From Mycolicibacterium frederiksbergense (GTDB lineage: Bacteria > Actinomycetota > Actinomycetes > Mycobacteriales > Mycobacteriaceae), in the NCBI RefSeq assembly GCF_029893345.1, contig NZ_JARXVE010000007.1:248001-312000 (forward strand): a stretch of 64,000 nt of DNA, in the 5' to 3' direction. A program made the translations under genes and the position numbers. Shown in pieces: positions 8,263-16,180 of this stretch. Below the pieces are notes generated by a model. The model was not told the DNA's origin. It worked only from the letters and a program-made list of their open reading frames with translations, and searched no databases. Numbering within the stretch: position 1 is the first letter of the stretch; each line of letters starts with the position of its first letter.

Positions 8263-9985
8263 TTCCGTGGACGTGGACGGGGACCTCGTCGTCCCAGGGT
8301 TGCCGGGTGACCATGTCGGCTACCTCCACATAGCCCCGCTCGAACTCTCCGGTCGCGGCGTCGATCAGCCGGTACTGCTGAGTCTGGCGGTGAATCGGCT
8401 GCGCGTCGAGCATCACGATCCGCACCTCGCCGGGCTCGAAATGGCATCGCGCCTGCAGCGCTGCCACGAGCTGCTCGTTGCTCATATGGCCGTCACCGAA
8501 GTTCCACCCGATCGCCGTCGAGACGATCCGCTCGCCGTCGGTCAGGGTGTAGTCGTCCTCGTTCTGGCCGGCCATCGCGCGGTGCGCCAGGGTGAACAAC
8601 GCCCGTCCGTGAGTATTGAAGGCGCGGAACGCATATCCCATGTACAGCGGGATCTGCGCGGCTTCCTGGCTGCCGTAGAAGCGCTCCAACTGCGCGGCGG
8701 GCATGCTGGCGATCGCGACGATGCTCTCGGTGATCTTCTGCTCGGCCGAAGGTTTGACGCACCACAGCGAGGTGTCCCAGTTGCCGGCGTAGTAGCGCAT
8801 ACCCGGCAGGAAGGAAACCATGCGCGGGAACAGGTTTCCCAGCGTCACCGTGCCCGCCAACACGACGAACAGCACGATCGGCAGCGGAGTCGTCATATCG
8901 GACAGCCCGACATTCGCGTGACCGACGAACAGCGTCAGCACACAGAAGATCATGAAGACGTTCCACTCCAGCGGCACCCCCATCGGGATCGAGCTCAGGA
9001 TGCCGAAGTGGAAGCAGATCATCACGAATGCGGCGATCGCGGTCGGCCAGCCGCCGTGCGAGAAGAACAGGGCCAGCGGCACCAACAACTCGATTGCCGT
9101 GCTGAGATGGGCGAGCCAACGCGACGGGCGGCCGGGCCGCAGATCCTCCGGGAACTGTTCGAAGAACTTGCGCTTGATGAACCGGGGCCGAAACACCGGG
9201 TTGTTGCTCATCATGGTCGAGATCACGAACGGGAAATGCTTGTTGAGCTTCGAGACGCCCGCACCCAGCCAGATCACCATGCAGACCAATTTGGCGGCCA
9301 GGATCATGTCGAGGCCGTAGCCGGCGAAGAGGAACGCCACGGCGAACGAGCCGTACACCTCGCCGCGCGCGGCCAAGAAGATGACCTTGTCGCGTAGGCC
9401 CGCCAGCGCCAACAGCCCCAGGATCGCCCAGATCTGCCACATCGGCAGCACGCCGACCGCGGTGCCCAGCGCCGGGACCGGGCCGGCGCCGTCGGAGAAG
9501 ATGGCGATGACGAGCACGACCAGCAGCGCCGCATACAGCGCCACGTCGACTACCGTGCGGCTGTCCCCCGTAGTCAGCGGGATCCGACCGGGCCAGGGTG
9601 GGAGCCGAATCGTCTTGGGCCGCAACCAATACAGGATCGACCCCAGCGGCGGGAAGAAACGATTGTTCAGCGGGCCGAAGCCGCAGCCGAGGCCGACGAC
9701 CTCGAACAGCATGGTGTAGAGCACGACCTTCTCGAACACGATCGGCTCGGTCCACCAATCGGCCACGTTGGTGAACCCGTCGATACCGCGGGTGGTCAGC
9801 ACGACCAGCCAGGCGCCGAGGACGTACAGGCAGATCTTGATCACGTAGAACAGGTGCAGGGCCACCGGGGTGCCGAAGCCGACCTCGGCCCAATGCCGGG
9901 CCATCGGCCGGATCTTCTCGGCGCGGGTGCCCTTGCTCCACTCCTCGAAGTTGATCTCGGGGGTGTCCTGTTTGAGAAAGCCCAT
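8231..9985 (-). CDS. DUF3556 transmembrane protein
   Basis: A 584-residue polytopic membrane protein of the mycobacterial DUF3556 family, recognised from its N-terminus (MGFLKQDTPEINFEEWSKG) and several hydrophobic segments, such as VALYAALLVVLVIAIFSD and PLPIVLFVVLAGTVTLG. The C-terminal ~150 residues are soluble. No function is established to my knowledge. A KstR-type operator lies 11 bases before the start codon, which would place the gene among cholesterol/lipid-catabolism genes; transport or envelope modification of lipids would fit but is a guess. Confidence 0.78.
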   Translation of the reverse strand: MGFLKQDTPEINFEEWSKGTRAEKIRPMARHWAEVGFGTPVALHLFYVIKICLYVLGAWLVVLTTRGIDGFTNVADWWTEPIVFEKVVLYTMLFEVVGLGCGFGPLNNRFFPPLGSILYWLRPKTIRLPPWPGRIPLTTGDSRTVVDVALYAALLVVLVIAIFSDGAGPVPALGTAVGVLPMWQIWAILGLLALAGLRDKVIFLAARGEVYGSFAVAFLFAGYGLDMILAAKLVCMVIWLGAGVSKLNKHFPFVISTMMSNNPVFRPRFIKRKFFEQFPEDLRPGRPSRWLAHLSTAIELLVPLALFFSHGGWPTAIAAFVMICFHFGILSSIPMGVPLEWNVFMIFCVLTLFVGHANVGLSDMTTPLPIVLFVVLAGTVTLGNLFPRMVSFLPGMRYYAGNWDTSLWCVKPSAEQKITESIVAIASMPAAQLERFYGSQEAAQIPLYMGYAFRAFNTHGRALFTLAHRAMAGQNEDDYTLTDGERIVSTAIGWNFGDGHMSNEQLVAALQARCHFEPGEVRIVMLDAQPIHRQTQQYRLIDAATGEFERGYVEVADMVTRQPWDDEVPVHVHGNDRARNTPAT

Positions 9986-9996
9986 ACCGGTCAGAT

Positions 9997-10010
9997 TAGA
10001 ACGTGTTCTA
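9997..10010 (-). promoter_or_regulatory. KstR-type operator upstream of DUF3556 gene
   Basis: TAGAACGTGTTCTA matches the published KstR consensus TNNAACNNGTTNNA at every fixed position and has 6-nt perfect arms. It ends 11 bases upstream of the DUF3556 ATG. KstR is the TetR-type repressor of the mycobacterial cholesterol regulon; its gene is not in this window. Confidence 0.7.
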
Positions 10011-10066
10011 GTCCGGTGGTAGTCGTTCTGACCGGTCAGCGGTCCTCGGCATCAAGGACCGGTTTC

Positions 10067-10579
10067 CTAGGACTTCACCGGCGGGCGGAAGAAGATCACC
10101 AGCTGACCGATGCCCCCGGCCAGCCCGAGCACCACCGCGATCGCCAGCCCGCACCAGCCGTGCAACAGCTGATAGAAGCCGTTGTTGGAGAACAGCAGGT
10201 GATCCAGGCTGTAGCGACCGGCACCGGTGCCGGCGATCGCGACCGCGGCCACCGCCAGGATCAGGTTGTACTCCCAGCCTTCCTTGACGATGAAGAAGCC
10301 GTTGTGCCGGTGCACGGTCCAGGCCGCCACCAGCATCAGCGACACGAAACCGGCTGCGGGCACCGGGGTCAGCAGGCCGAGCGCCATGCCGAGACCGGCG
10401 GCCATCTCGGTGCTGGCCGCGACCCGGGCATGGAACAGGCCCGGCTTCATGCCGATGCTCTCGAACCAGCCCGCGGTGCCGGGGATGCGCCCGCCGCCGA
10501 AGAACTTGTTGTAGCCGTGGGCGGCCATGGTCAGGCCAAGAACCACGCGCAGAATCAGGATCGCAGCATCAGCAGCCAT
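10067..10579 (-). CDS. DoxX family membrane protein
   Basis: A 170-residue membrane protein with four hydrophobic helices (first: AAILILRVVLGLTMAAHGYNKFFGGG). The R-G-L-AAHG-KFFGG pattern is typical of DoxX-like proteins, several of which act in redox or membrane-associated oxidoreductase complexes. The start at 10579 (MAADAAILILR) puts the first helix at the N-terminus as in the family. It sits between the DUF3556 gene and an SDR on the same strand, 22 bases after the SDR stop, so it may be co-transcribed with the SDR. Confidence 0.82.
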   Translation of the reverse strand: MAADAAILILRVVLGLTMAAHGYNKFFGGGRIPGTAGWFESIGMKPGLFHARVAASTEMAAGLGMALGLLTPVPAAGFVSLMLVAAWTVHRHNGFFIVKEGWEYNLILAVAAVAIAGTGAGRYSLDHLLFSNNGFYQLLHGWCGLAIAVVLGLAGGIGQLVIFFRPPVKS

Positions 10580-10601
10580 GCAACAGAATCTAGGCCATCT
10601 G

Positions 10602-11366
10602 TTAAGCCGCTGCCCAGCCGCCATCCACACTGAGGATGGCCCCGTGGATGTTTCCGGCGTCGTCACCGGCCAGGAAAGCCACTGCCGCGGCGACCTCTTC
10701 GGGGGTGCTCATCCGCCGGGACGGGATGCGTGCCAGCACCGGCCCGATCTCATCGGCCACGTCGGCGGCCCGTTCGGTGGCGATCGGCCCTGGAGCCACC
10801 GCGTTCACCCGCACCCCGCGCGGACCGTATTCGACCGCCCACGACTTGGTCAGCGAGTGCACGGCCGCCTTGGTCGACGAGTACAGCGCCGACCGGTCTC
10901 CACCGATCAGCCCGGTGATCGACCCGACGTTCACCACCGCGCCGTGGCCGCGCTCGGCCATGGCGGGCACCAGAGCACCGGTCAACAGGAAGGGGGCGAT
11001 GACGTTCGTCTGATACGACTCCAGCAGCGCCTGTTCGGAGACCTCGCCGGTAGGTTCCGGCATCCCCCAGACCCCGGCATTGTTGACCAGGATGTCGATC
11101 TGCCCGCCGGCGGCCTCGGCGGCCTGCCGCGCCAGGCGCTGCACCTCCCCCGCCCCGGCCCCGAGGTCGGCGGCGACTAATTCGGCCCGCCCTCCGGCAG
11201 CGCGGATCTCGGCGACGACGGTGTCGCCGCGTTCCTTGTTGCGGCCGCTGACGACGACGAGGGCGCCCTGCTCGGCGAGGGTCTTGGCGATGGCGACGCC
11301 GAGGCCGCCGGTGGATCCTGTGACGAGCGCAGTGCGCCCTTGCAGACGCGTAATGTTTGGACTCAT
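10602..11366 (-). CDS. SDR family oxidoreductase
   Basis: A 254-residue classical short-chain dehydrogenase. The cofactor motif TGSTGGLG is at residues 16-23, NNAG at 95-98, and the catalytic Ser149, Tyr162 and Lys166 (YSSTK) follow; the C-terminal NAVAPGPIATE and GAILSVDGGW are also standard. NAD(P)-dependent oxidation or reduction of an alcohol/ketone is expected; the substrate is unknown. The start codon at 11366 lies inside the palindrome 11358-11373, facing a divergent TetR gene, so that TetR very likely controls this gene. Confidence 0.9.
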   Translation of the reverse strand: MSPNITRLQGRTALVTGSTGGLGVAIAKTLAEQGALVVVSGRNKERGDTVVAEIRAAGGRAELVAADLGAGAGEVQRLARQAAEAAGGQIDILVNNAGVWGMPEPTGEVSEQALLESYQTNVIAPFLLTGALVPAMAERGHGAVVNVGSITGLIGGDRSALYSSTKAAVHSLTKSWAVEYGPRGVRVNAVAPGPIATERAADVADEIGPVLARIPSRRMSTPEEVAAAVAFLAGDDAGNIHGAILSVDGGWAAA

Positions 11367-11373
11367 GAGTCCA
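11358..11373. promoter_or_regulatory. Palindromic operator over the SDR start codon
   Basis: TGGACTCATGAGTCCA is a perfect 16-bp palindrome that contains the SDR ATG and lies 11 bases before the TetR start. A close relative, TGGACCTGCAAGTCCA, occurs at 11391-11406. TetR-family dimers typically bind sites of this form. Confidence 0.65.
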
Positions 11374-11384
11374 GGTATAGGCAG

Positions 11385-11993
11385 ATGAAAATGGACCTGC
11401 AAGTCCAGAAACTGACCGCCAAGGGCGAGGCCACCCGCCGCCGCATCATCGAGGGCGCCACCGCGGTGATCCGCAGCCACGGCGTGGCCGCCACCACGCT
11501 CGACGATATCCGCGCCGAGACTCAGACCTCCAAGAGCCAGCTGTTCCACTACTTCCCCGACGGCAAAGACCAACTGCTGCTCGCGGTCGCCGAACGCGAG
11601 GCCCAGATGGTGCTGGAGGATCAACAGCCCTACCTCGGCAAGCTGACCTCGTGGGCGGCCTGGCAGCGCTGGCGCGACGCGGTGGTCGAGCGCTACCGCC
11701 GTCAGGGCCAGAGCTGCCCGCTCAGCCTGCTGATGTCGGAGATCGGCCGCACCACTCCCGGCGCCCAGGCGGTCACCAAAGCCCTGCTGCGGCAATGGCA
11801 CGACGAGATCGCCGCGGGGATCCGGCACATGCAGTCGCAGGGGAAGATGGCCGCCGACCTGGACGCCGACCGGGTGGGTGCCGCACTGCTGGCGGGGATC
11901 CAGGGTGGCGTCAGCGTGATGTTGGCCTCCGGCGACCTCAGCTATCTGGAGTCCGCGCTGGATGTGGGCATCGCGATGCTGCGCCGCGGCTAA
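11385..11993 (+). CDS. TetR/AcrR family transcriptional regulator
   Basis: A 202-residue regulator. The N-terminal HTH (about residues 12-58: GEATRRRIIEGATAVIRSHG...TSKSQLFHYFPDGKDQLL) is canonical TetR, and the rest is the helical ligand-binding domain with QSCPLSLLMSEIG. I chose ATG 11385; a second ATG at 11391 is possible. It is divergent from the SDR, with two related palindromes in the shared control region (one of them inside its own first codons). Its stop overlaps the stop of the convergent acyltransferase gene. Confidence 0.88.
   Translation: MKMDLQVQKLTAKGEATRRRIIEGATAVIRSHGVAATTLDDIRAETQTSKSQLFHYFPDGKDQLLLAVAEREAQMVLEDQQPYLGKLTSWAAWQRWRDAVVERYRRQGQSCPLSLLMSEIGRTTPGAQAVTKALLRQWHDEIAAGIRHMQSQGKMAADLDADRVGAALLAGIQGGVSVMLASGDLSYLESALDVGIAMLRRG
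11391..11406. promoter_or_regulatory. Second, imperfect copy of the TetR operator
   Basis: TGGACCTGCAAGTCCA is palindromic except for one base pair and shares the outer TGGAC/GTCCA arms with the site at 11358-11373. It lies within the first codons of the tetR gene, where binding would block its transcription or elongation (autoregulation; inference). Confidence 0.5.
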
Positions 11994-13246
11994 CCCCCGA
12001 GCGCCGCTTCCAGCCGCGCCACATACGCGTCGATGTCCCCCACTGCCGACTGCGCGGCGTGCACGCTGACCGCCACGGTGTCGCCGATACCGTGCACGCC
12101 GTGGGTCAGGCCCATCATCAGCGACAGCGACGGGTAACTGGCCGTCACCACCACCCGCGCCGTGCCGAACCGCAGATCCGCAGCACCCCGGTTGACGCTG
12201 GACACCACGGTGTTGCCGGTCACCATCGGTGAGCGCACCGTCGGATCGAATTGCGTCACACCCCAACGCAACAGCGGTGCGGGTGTCGCCGCGAACGCCC
12301 GGCTGGCCGCGGCCATCGCCGGATGCGCCGCACGGCGGCGGCGCTCGGCGAAGTCCAGGTTGATCCGGGTGAGGCGATCCGGCTCGGCGAGTTCGGGGTA
12401 CAGGCCGATGCCGACGTTGCCGAAGTGGTTGTTCGCCCAACGCGGGCCGGACTTGGCCATCGGCACCTCGGCGCCGAGAGCGGCAATGTCGTCCCCGAAC
12501 TCGCGCAGGTGCTCCCCCAACGCCGACGAGATCGCCGCGAGCACCCCGACGGTCACCGTCGGGCCGGGAATCTGGGCACGATGCCGAACGATGGTGCGCA
12601 CCCAGCGCCGCCCCGCCGGCTCGGCATTGCTGTGCAGCACCGGCCGCGACGGCGCTTGCGGGGGCACCGCTCCGGATTCGGTGTCGCGGACCAACTCCCG
12701 CTGGGTGCGGACAGCCTGCACCGCACGCCAGGGCAGCGTCGCGGCCACAAACGGCTGCGACGGTACCGGCGCCACCTCGTCGGGGCGGCCGAACAGCCAC
12801 GCGGCCAGCGCCGAGGCCCGGGTGCCGTCGGCAAGGGCGTGGGAAATCTGCAGTACCGCCACCGTTCCAGCATCGGCGCCGCCGCCGGGAACCTCACGGA
12901 CCCGGGCGAATACGTGCAGACGCCAGGCGGCGACGGTGACGTCGAGCTGACGATCGGCCAGCTCCGCGATCACGTCCAGGCATTCGTTCCAGCCGAGCTC
13001 GTCGTCGTACCCGACGAATTGATCACCGCCCACCGTTCGCGGCACCCAGGCCGGATAGGTCAGCCGGCAGTCGTCGCGGACCCGCACCGCCAGGTCCGGG
13101 CAGCGTTGCGCGCGGGCCTGGATTTCGGCCACCGCCGCACCCGGATCGTCAGGCACACCGTCGAATCCGTACAGCAGAAACTGATCGTTGGGGAGTTTGG
13201 CCGACATCCACCAGTTCTGGGCGTCGATTGCGGCCAGTCGGCGCAC
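11990..13246 (-). CDS. Wax ester synthase/diacylglycerol acyltransferase-like protein
   Basis: A 418-residue protein resembling the WS/DGAT condensation-type fold, which transfers acyl groups from acyl-CoA to alcohols or diacylglycerol. The signature HHxxxDG is present as QISHALADG (S135-H136 to D140-G141): the second, catalytic His and the Asp are kept, while the first His is Ser. The C-terminal region has the family-like HFGNVGIGLYPEL and NTVVSSVNRGAA stretches. The GTG start at 13246 lies 3 bases after the epoxide-hydrolase-like gene, so it is the last gene of the Mce-associated operon. It is more divergent than typical Tgs enzymes, so the substrate is open. Confidence 0.7.
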   Translation of the reverse strand: MRRLAAIDAQNWWMSAKLPNDQFLLYGFDGVPDDPGAAVAEIQARAQRCPDLAVRVRDDCRLTYPAWVPRTVGGDQFVGYDDELGWNECLDVIAELADRQLDVTVAAWRLHVFARVREVPGGGADAGTVAVLQISHALADGTRASALAAWLFGRPDEVAPVPSQPFVAATLPWRAVQAVRTQRELVRDTESGAVPPQAPSRPVLHSNAEPAGRRWVRTIVRHRAQIPGPTVTVGVLAAISSALGEHLREFGDDIAALGAEVPMAKSGPRWANNHFGNVGIGLYPELAEPDRLTRINLDFAERRRRAAHPAMAAASRAFAATPAPLLRWGVTQFDPTVRSPMVTGNTVVSSVNRGAADLRFGTARVVVTASYPSLSLMMGLTHGVHGIGDTVAVSVHAAQSAVGDIDAYVARLEAALGG

Positions 13247-13249
13247 CGG

Positions 13250-14161
13250 TCACACGCTCCCGGGACTGCCGATGAAATCCACGAGGTGCTGCGCGACCAC
13301 GTCCGGCTGGTCCAGCTGCAGGAAGTGACCCGCCCCATCGACGATGTTCACCGCGCTGCCCTGCGGCAGAACCTTCCGCACCCATCGCGCGTAATCCGGT
13401 GTGGCACAGCCATCGTCGGCGCCGTGCAGGTACAGCGTCGGAACCATCGGCGAAGACAACCAGTGCTGGTGCAGCTCGGCATAATGCGCCGGCGGCTTGC
13501 TGAGGCGGATCATCGCCCGGTAGTACCCCAGCGCGGCTCGCCAATGGTCCGGCGCACCGATCGCGGCGTCGACGTGGCGCACATCCTCGGCCGCGTCGTA
13601 TCCGGGTGACCACAGCCGCCACAGCCGCGGCACCACCCAGGACGCGGAACGCTCAGGCAACCAAGGAAATTGGAAGTACATCATGTACCAGCTGCGCAGC
13701 AGTTGACGGGGCAACTGCACCGCCAACTTTCCGGCGTCAGGTATCCGGCCCAAAGGCTGGAACGACGCCATTGGCGGCACCGACATGATCGCCGTCTTGG
13801 CGAACGGGCTGTCCGGCATTGCGGCCAGACCCGATGCCGCGATGGCACCCCAGTCATGCCCGATGAGAACGTCACCTCCGGTCGGCCCGGCCGCCTGGAG
13901 CACACGCAACGCATCGTCCATCAGCGCCCCGACGTGGTAGCTGCCATCCGTGGGGACTGACGACGGTAGGTAGCCGCGCAGGAACGGTGCCACCACTTTC
14001 CAGCCGGCCTCGGCCAGGATCGGGGCCACCCCGCGCCAGCCGTAGGCCGTATCGGGAAAACCGTGTAGGCACAAGGCAACCGGGCCATCATCGGGACCCC
14101 ACACCAGCGCCCGCAGTTGTACCGCGGGGGTGGTGACGTCAATCCAGCGCGGCTCACCCAC
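13250..14161 (-). CDS. Alpha/beta hydrolase, epoxide-hydrolase-like
   Basis: A 303-residue alpha/beta-fold hydrolase. The oxyanion motif is CLHGFPDTAYGWRG, the nucleophile elbow is LIGHDWGAIA (Asp nucleophile, GHDWG as in epoxide hydrolases and haloalkane dehalogenases), the acid lies in LHGADDGC, and the base His in GAGHFLQLDQPD. Cytosolic or membrane-peripheral; the substrate is not evident. The GTG start lies 2 bases after the stop of the upstream Mce-associated gene and the stop is 3 bases before the acyltransferase start, so all are one transcript. Confidence 0.85.
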   Translation of the reverse strand: MGEPRWIDVTTPAVQLRALVWGPDDGPVALCLHGFPDTAYGWRGVAPILAEAGWKVVAPFLRGYLPSSVPTDGSYHVGALMDDALRVLQAAGPTGGDVLIGHDWGAIAASGLAAMPDSPFAKTAIMSVPPMASFQPLGRIPDAGKLAVQLPRQLLRSWYMMYFQFPWLPERSASWVVPRLWRLWSPGYDAAEDVRHVDAAIGAPDHWRAALGYYRAMIRLSKPPAHYAELHQHWLSSPMVPTLYLHGADDGCATPDYARWVRKVLPQGSAVNIVDGAGHFLQLDQPDVVAQHLVDFIGSPGSV

Positions 14162-14163
14162 AG

Positions 14164-14721
14164 CTACACCGGCTCGTATTTCGACATCAGCCAGCGGTCA
14201 CCCTCTTTGACCATGGTGACCCGCACCACCGACGGGGTCTTTTGCGGCGCCTTGCCGCCGACCGAAACGGACTGGTTGACGAACAACACCACCTCGGCGC
14301 GATCAGCCGATGCATTCACCGACCCCGCCTGCGGCACATCGGCAACGGCCGCGATCCGCTCAGCCTGCGCCGCGGGGATCACCGCGCTGGTGAGCGTGGT
14401 GTAGGTGCCGAGGAATTCCCCGGTCAGCCGCTCACGCACGGCATTGAGCTGCTGCTCGACGGTGTCGGGCTGGTAGGACAGCATCTCGATGGTGATATCC
14501 CTGGCCGCCTGCACCGATTCGGTTCGCGCCGTGTCGATCCGATGATCCGACCCGATCAGCCACCTGAATGCCGCGGAGGCCAGCGTCAGCACCAACGCGA
14601 TGGCCGACATCACGACCAGCACACCGACCCGCGAGCGAGCCGGCGGATGCTGGGTCGAGGCGGGCTCGTCTACCTCGGCATCGTGGTGCCCGGCCGTAGG
14701 CATGTTGTGCCGGCCGCTCAT
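14164..14721 (-). CDS. Mce-associated membrane protein
   Basis: A 185-residue single-pass membrane protein: cytosolic N-terminus (MSGRHNMPTAGHHD...), one hydrophobic helix at about residues 32-54 (VGVLVVMSAIALVLTLASAAF), then an extracytoplasmic NTF2-like domain ending VKEGDRWLMSKYEPV. This is the layout of Mas/Omam proteins that stabilise Mce lipid-import complexes. No mce genes are present in this window. The ATG overlaps the stop of the other Mce-associated gene (ATGA), so the pair is translationally coupled. Confidence 0.8.
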   Translation of the reverse strand: MSGRHNMPTAGHHDAEVDEPASTQHPPARSRVGVLVVMSAIALVLTLASAAFRWLIGSDHRIDTARTESVQAARDITIEMLSYQPDTVEQQLNAVRERLTGEFLGTYTTLTSAVIPAAQAERIAAVADVPQAGSVNASADRAEVVLFVNQSVSVGGKAPQKTPSVVRVTMVKEGDRWLMSKYEPV

Positions 14722-15353
14722 TGGATGAACTCCAGGTTGGAAACCTTTGCCTTGCCATCGCCGTTCTGCATCGTCAACACCATCCGAAAGACCTGCGGAG
14801 CCTGCTCGGGCACGCCCGCATTGGTGGACTGCACGGTGACCGCGACGAGAACCTTCGCCTCAACATCGGACGAGGACTCCAGGCCCGATGCGGTGACGGT
14901 ACCCACCGACTTCGACTTGATCTGCTTGACGACTTCGAGGAACGACACCGAGCGCTTCTGGAAATCGTCGTAGAACTTCCCGGTCGACGCGTCGAGCACC
15001 CGCTGCACATCGGCTTCGGCGTGTTCCCAGTCGATGGTGGTCAGATCCAGCGCGGCCTGCTTCGCGGTCTCCACGAACATCACGCGCTGCCGCTCGTCGT
15101 GATTGACCTGATAGAACCCGTACCCGAGCCAGCCGGTCAGCGCAGCGAGCGCGACGACGAGCGCCGCACCGAGGAGCCCGGTCGGCGTGCGCAAGAACCC
15201 TCGCCGCTCGGCCAGCGCTTCCGTGGGTTCGGGGGCGGATTCGCTCGACTCCTCGGTCGGCTCGACCGGCTCAGTCGGCTCGACCGGCTCCTCAGTCGGC
15301 TCGACCGGCTCGACCGGCTCGGTCGGCTCGACGTCCGCGCTGTCGACTGCCAT
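14718..15353 (-). CDS. Mce-associated membrane protein with acidic Glu-Pro-Thr N-terminus
   Basis: A 211-residue single-pass membrane protein. The N-terminal ~55 residues are a low-complexity acidic repeat of EPTEPVEP/TEE units coded by a repetitive DNA stretch (about 15230-15340). A helix follows (TGLLGAALVVALAALTGWLGYGFY), then the extracytoplasmic domain with DWEHAEADVQRVLDASTGKFYDDF, characteristic of Mce-associated proteins. I chose the ATG at 15353 (MAVDSADVEP), since the longer frame adds an unlikely cysteine-containing leader. It is first in an operon with a second Mas-type protein, an alpha/beta hydrolase and an acyltransferase. Confidence 0.8.
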   Translation of the reverse strand: MAVDSADVEPTEPVEPVEPTEEPVEPTEPVEPTEESSESAPEPTEALAERRGFLRTPTGLLGAALVVALAALTGWLGYGFYQVNHDERQRVMFVETAKQAALDLTTIDWEHAEADVQRVLDASTGKFYDDFQKRSVSFLEVVKQIKSKSVGTVTASGLESSSDVEAKVLVAVTVQSTNAGVPEQAPQVFRMVLTMQNGDGKAKVSNLEFIQ

Positions 15354-15456
15354 ACATCTGCTCCTCGGTGGCACTGCGGGCCGCGTGTCGTAGGCACACG
15401 TGCGGTCCAACGTACGTGGCGGCGATCACACCGTCATCGGCGGTACCGGCGCGGCA

Positions 15457-16086
15457 CTATGCGCAGCCGCACTCCCGGCACGCTGCCTGCGCACCGACCG
15501 CGCGCAGGGCAAAGTCGACGACGCCGGCCTGCACTTCCTCCCATTCATCGCCGATGCCCGGCCGGGTCATCTCGCGACCGACCACGGCGGCGATGGCCAC
15601 CGCGTCCTGCTCCGGTTTGGTCAGCGGAAACGCCCCCTGGCCAAGGCCTCGGCGCAGGATGGTGGCCAGCGACCGTTCACCGTCGGTCTGGCACTGCACA
15701 CGCGCTGTGCGGTAGCCCCTGGCCGCGCTGACCTCGTCCGAATCGAGCACCTTCGCACGCATCCGCCGCCGCGGATCGCGCAGCAGGTCGAAGACCTGAG
15801 CCACCCAGGCCCGCAGCTGATCGACCGGTAGGCCGTCGAAATCGTCGGCGATCTGGTCGAGCCGCTGGGCCAGCCAGTCGCTCTCGCCCCGCAGCATGGC
15901 CAGGAACAACGCGTCCTTCGAGGCGAAATGCCGGTAGAACGCTCGGGTGGACAAGCCGGCCCGGGTCAGCACCGCGGCGACCGACACCGCACCGGCGTGC
16001 GGCTCGACCAGACAGCTGTAGGCGGCCTCGATGATGCGGTCGCGGTCGCTGCCGTCACCTGACACATCACCCGGATCGATCGACAC
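15457..16086 (-). CDS. TetR family transcriptional regulator
   Basis: A ~209-residue TetR-type regulator with HTH RIIEAAYSCLVEPHAGAV...GLSTRAFYRHFASKDALFLAML and a C-terminal ligand domain ending in an unusual Cys cluster (AACRECGCA). The start is uncertain: GTG at 16086 is taken here, a TTG at 16095 and another GTG further in are possible, and none has a clear ribosome site. It is divergent from the alpha/beta hydrolase at 16181 and lies 103 bases upstream of, and on the same strand as, the Mce-associated operon, so either could be its target. Confidence 0.82.
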   Translation of the reverse strand: MSIDPGDVSGDGSDRDRIIEAAYSCLVEPHAGAVSVAAVLTRAGLSTRAFYRHFASKDALFLAMLRGESDWLAQRLDQIADDFDGLPVDQLRAWVAQVFDLLRDPRRRMRAKVLDSDEVSAARGYRTARVQCQTDGERSLATILRRGLGQGAFPLTKPEQDAVAIAAVVGREMTRPGIGDEWEEVQAGVVDFALRAVGAQAACRECGCA

Positions 16087-16180
16087 GATCGACAATTCTA
16101 GAAACCCGGTCCTGCAGCGGGTCCGCTATACGGTGAAAACCGGTCTGGGTAACGTGACCTCCCAAGGCCTGCCGAGAGGA

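Noticed and set aside
11367..12800. Very long minus-strand frame running upstream from the SDR gene
   Set aside because: It crosses the tetR and acyltransferase genes in other frames and reads as low-complexity Arg/Ala/Gly. Only the SDR part (10602-11366) is supported.
16104..16122. ACCCG/CGGGT inverted repeat between tetR and the alpha/beta hydrolase
   Set aside because: Five-base GC-rich arms are expected by chance in this DNA and are too weak to call an operator.
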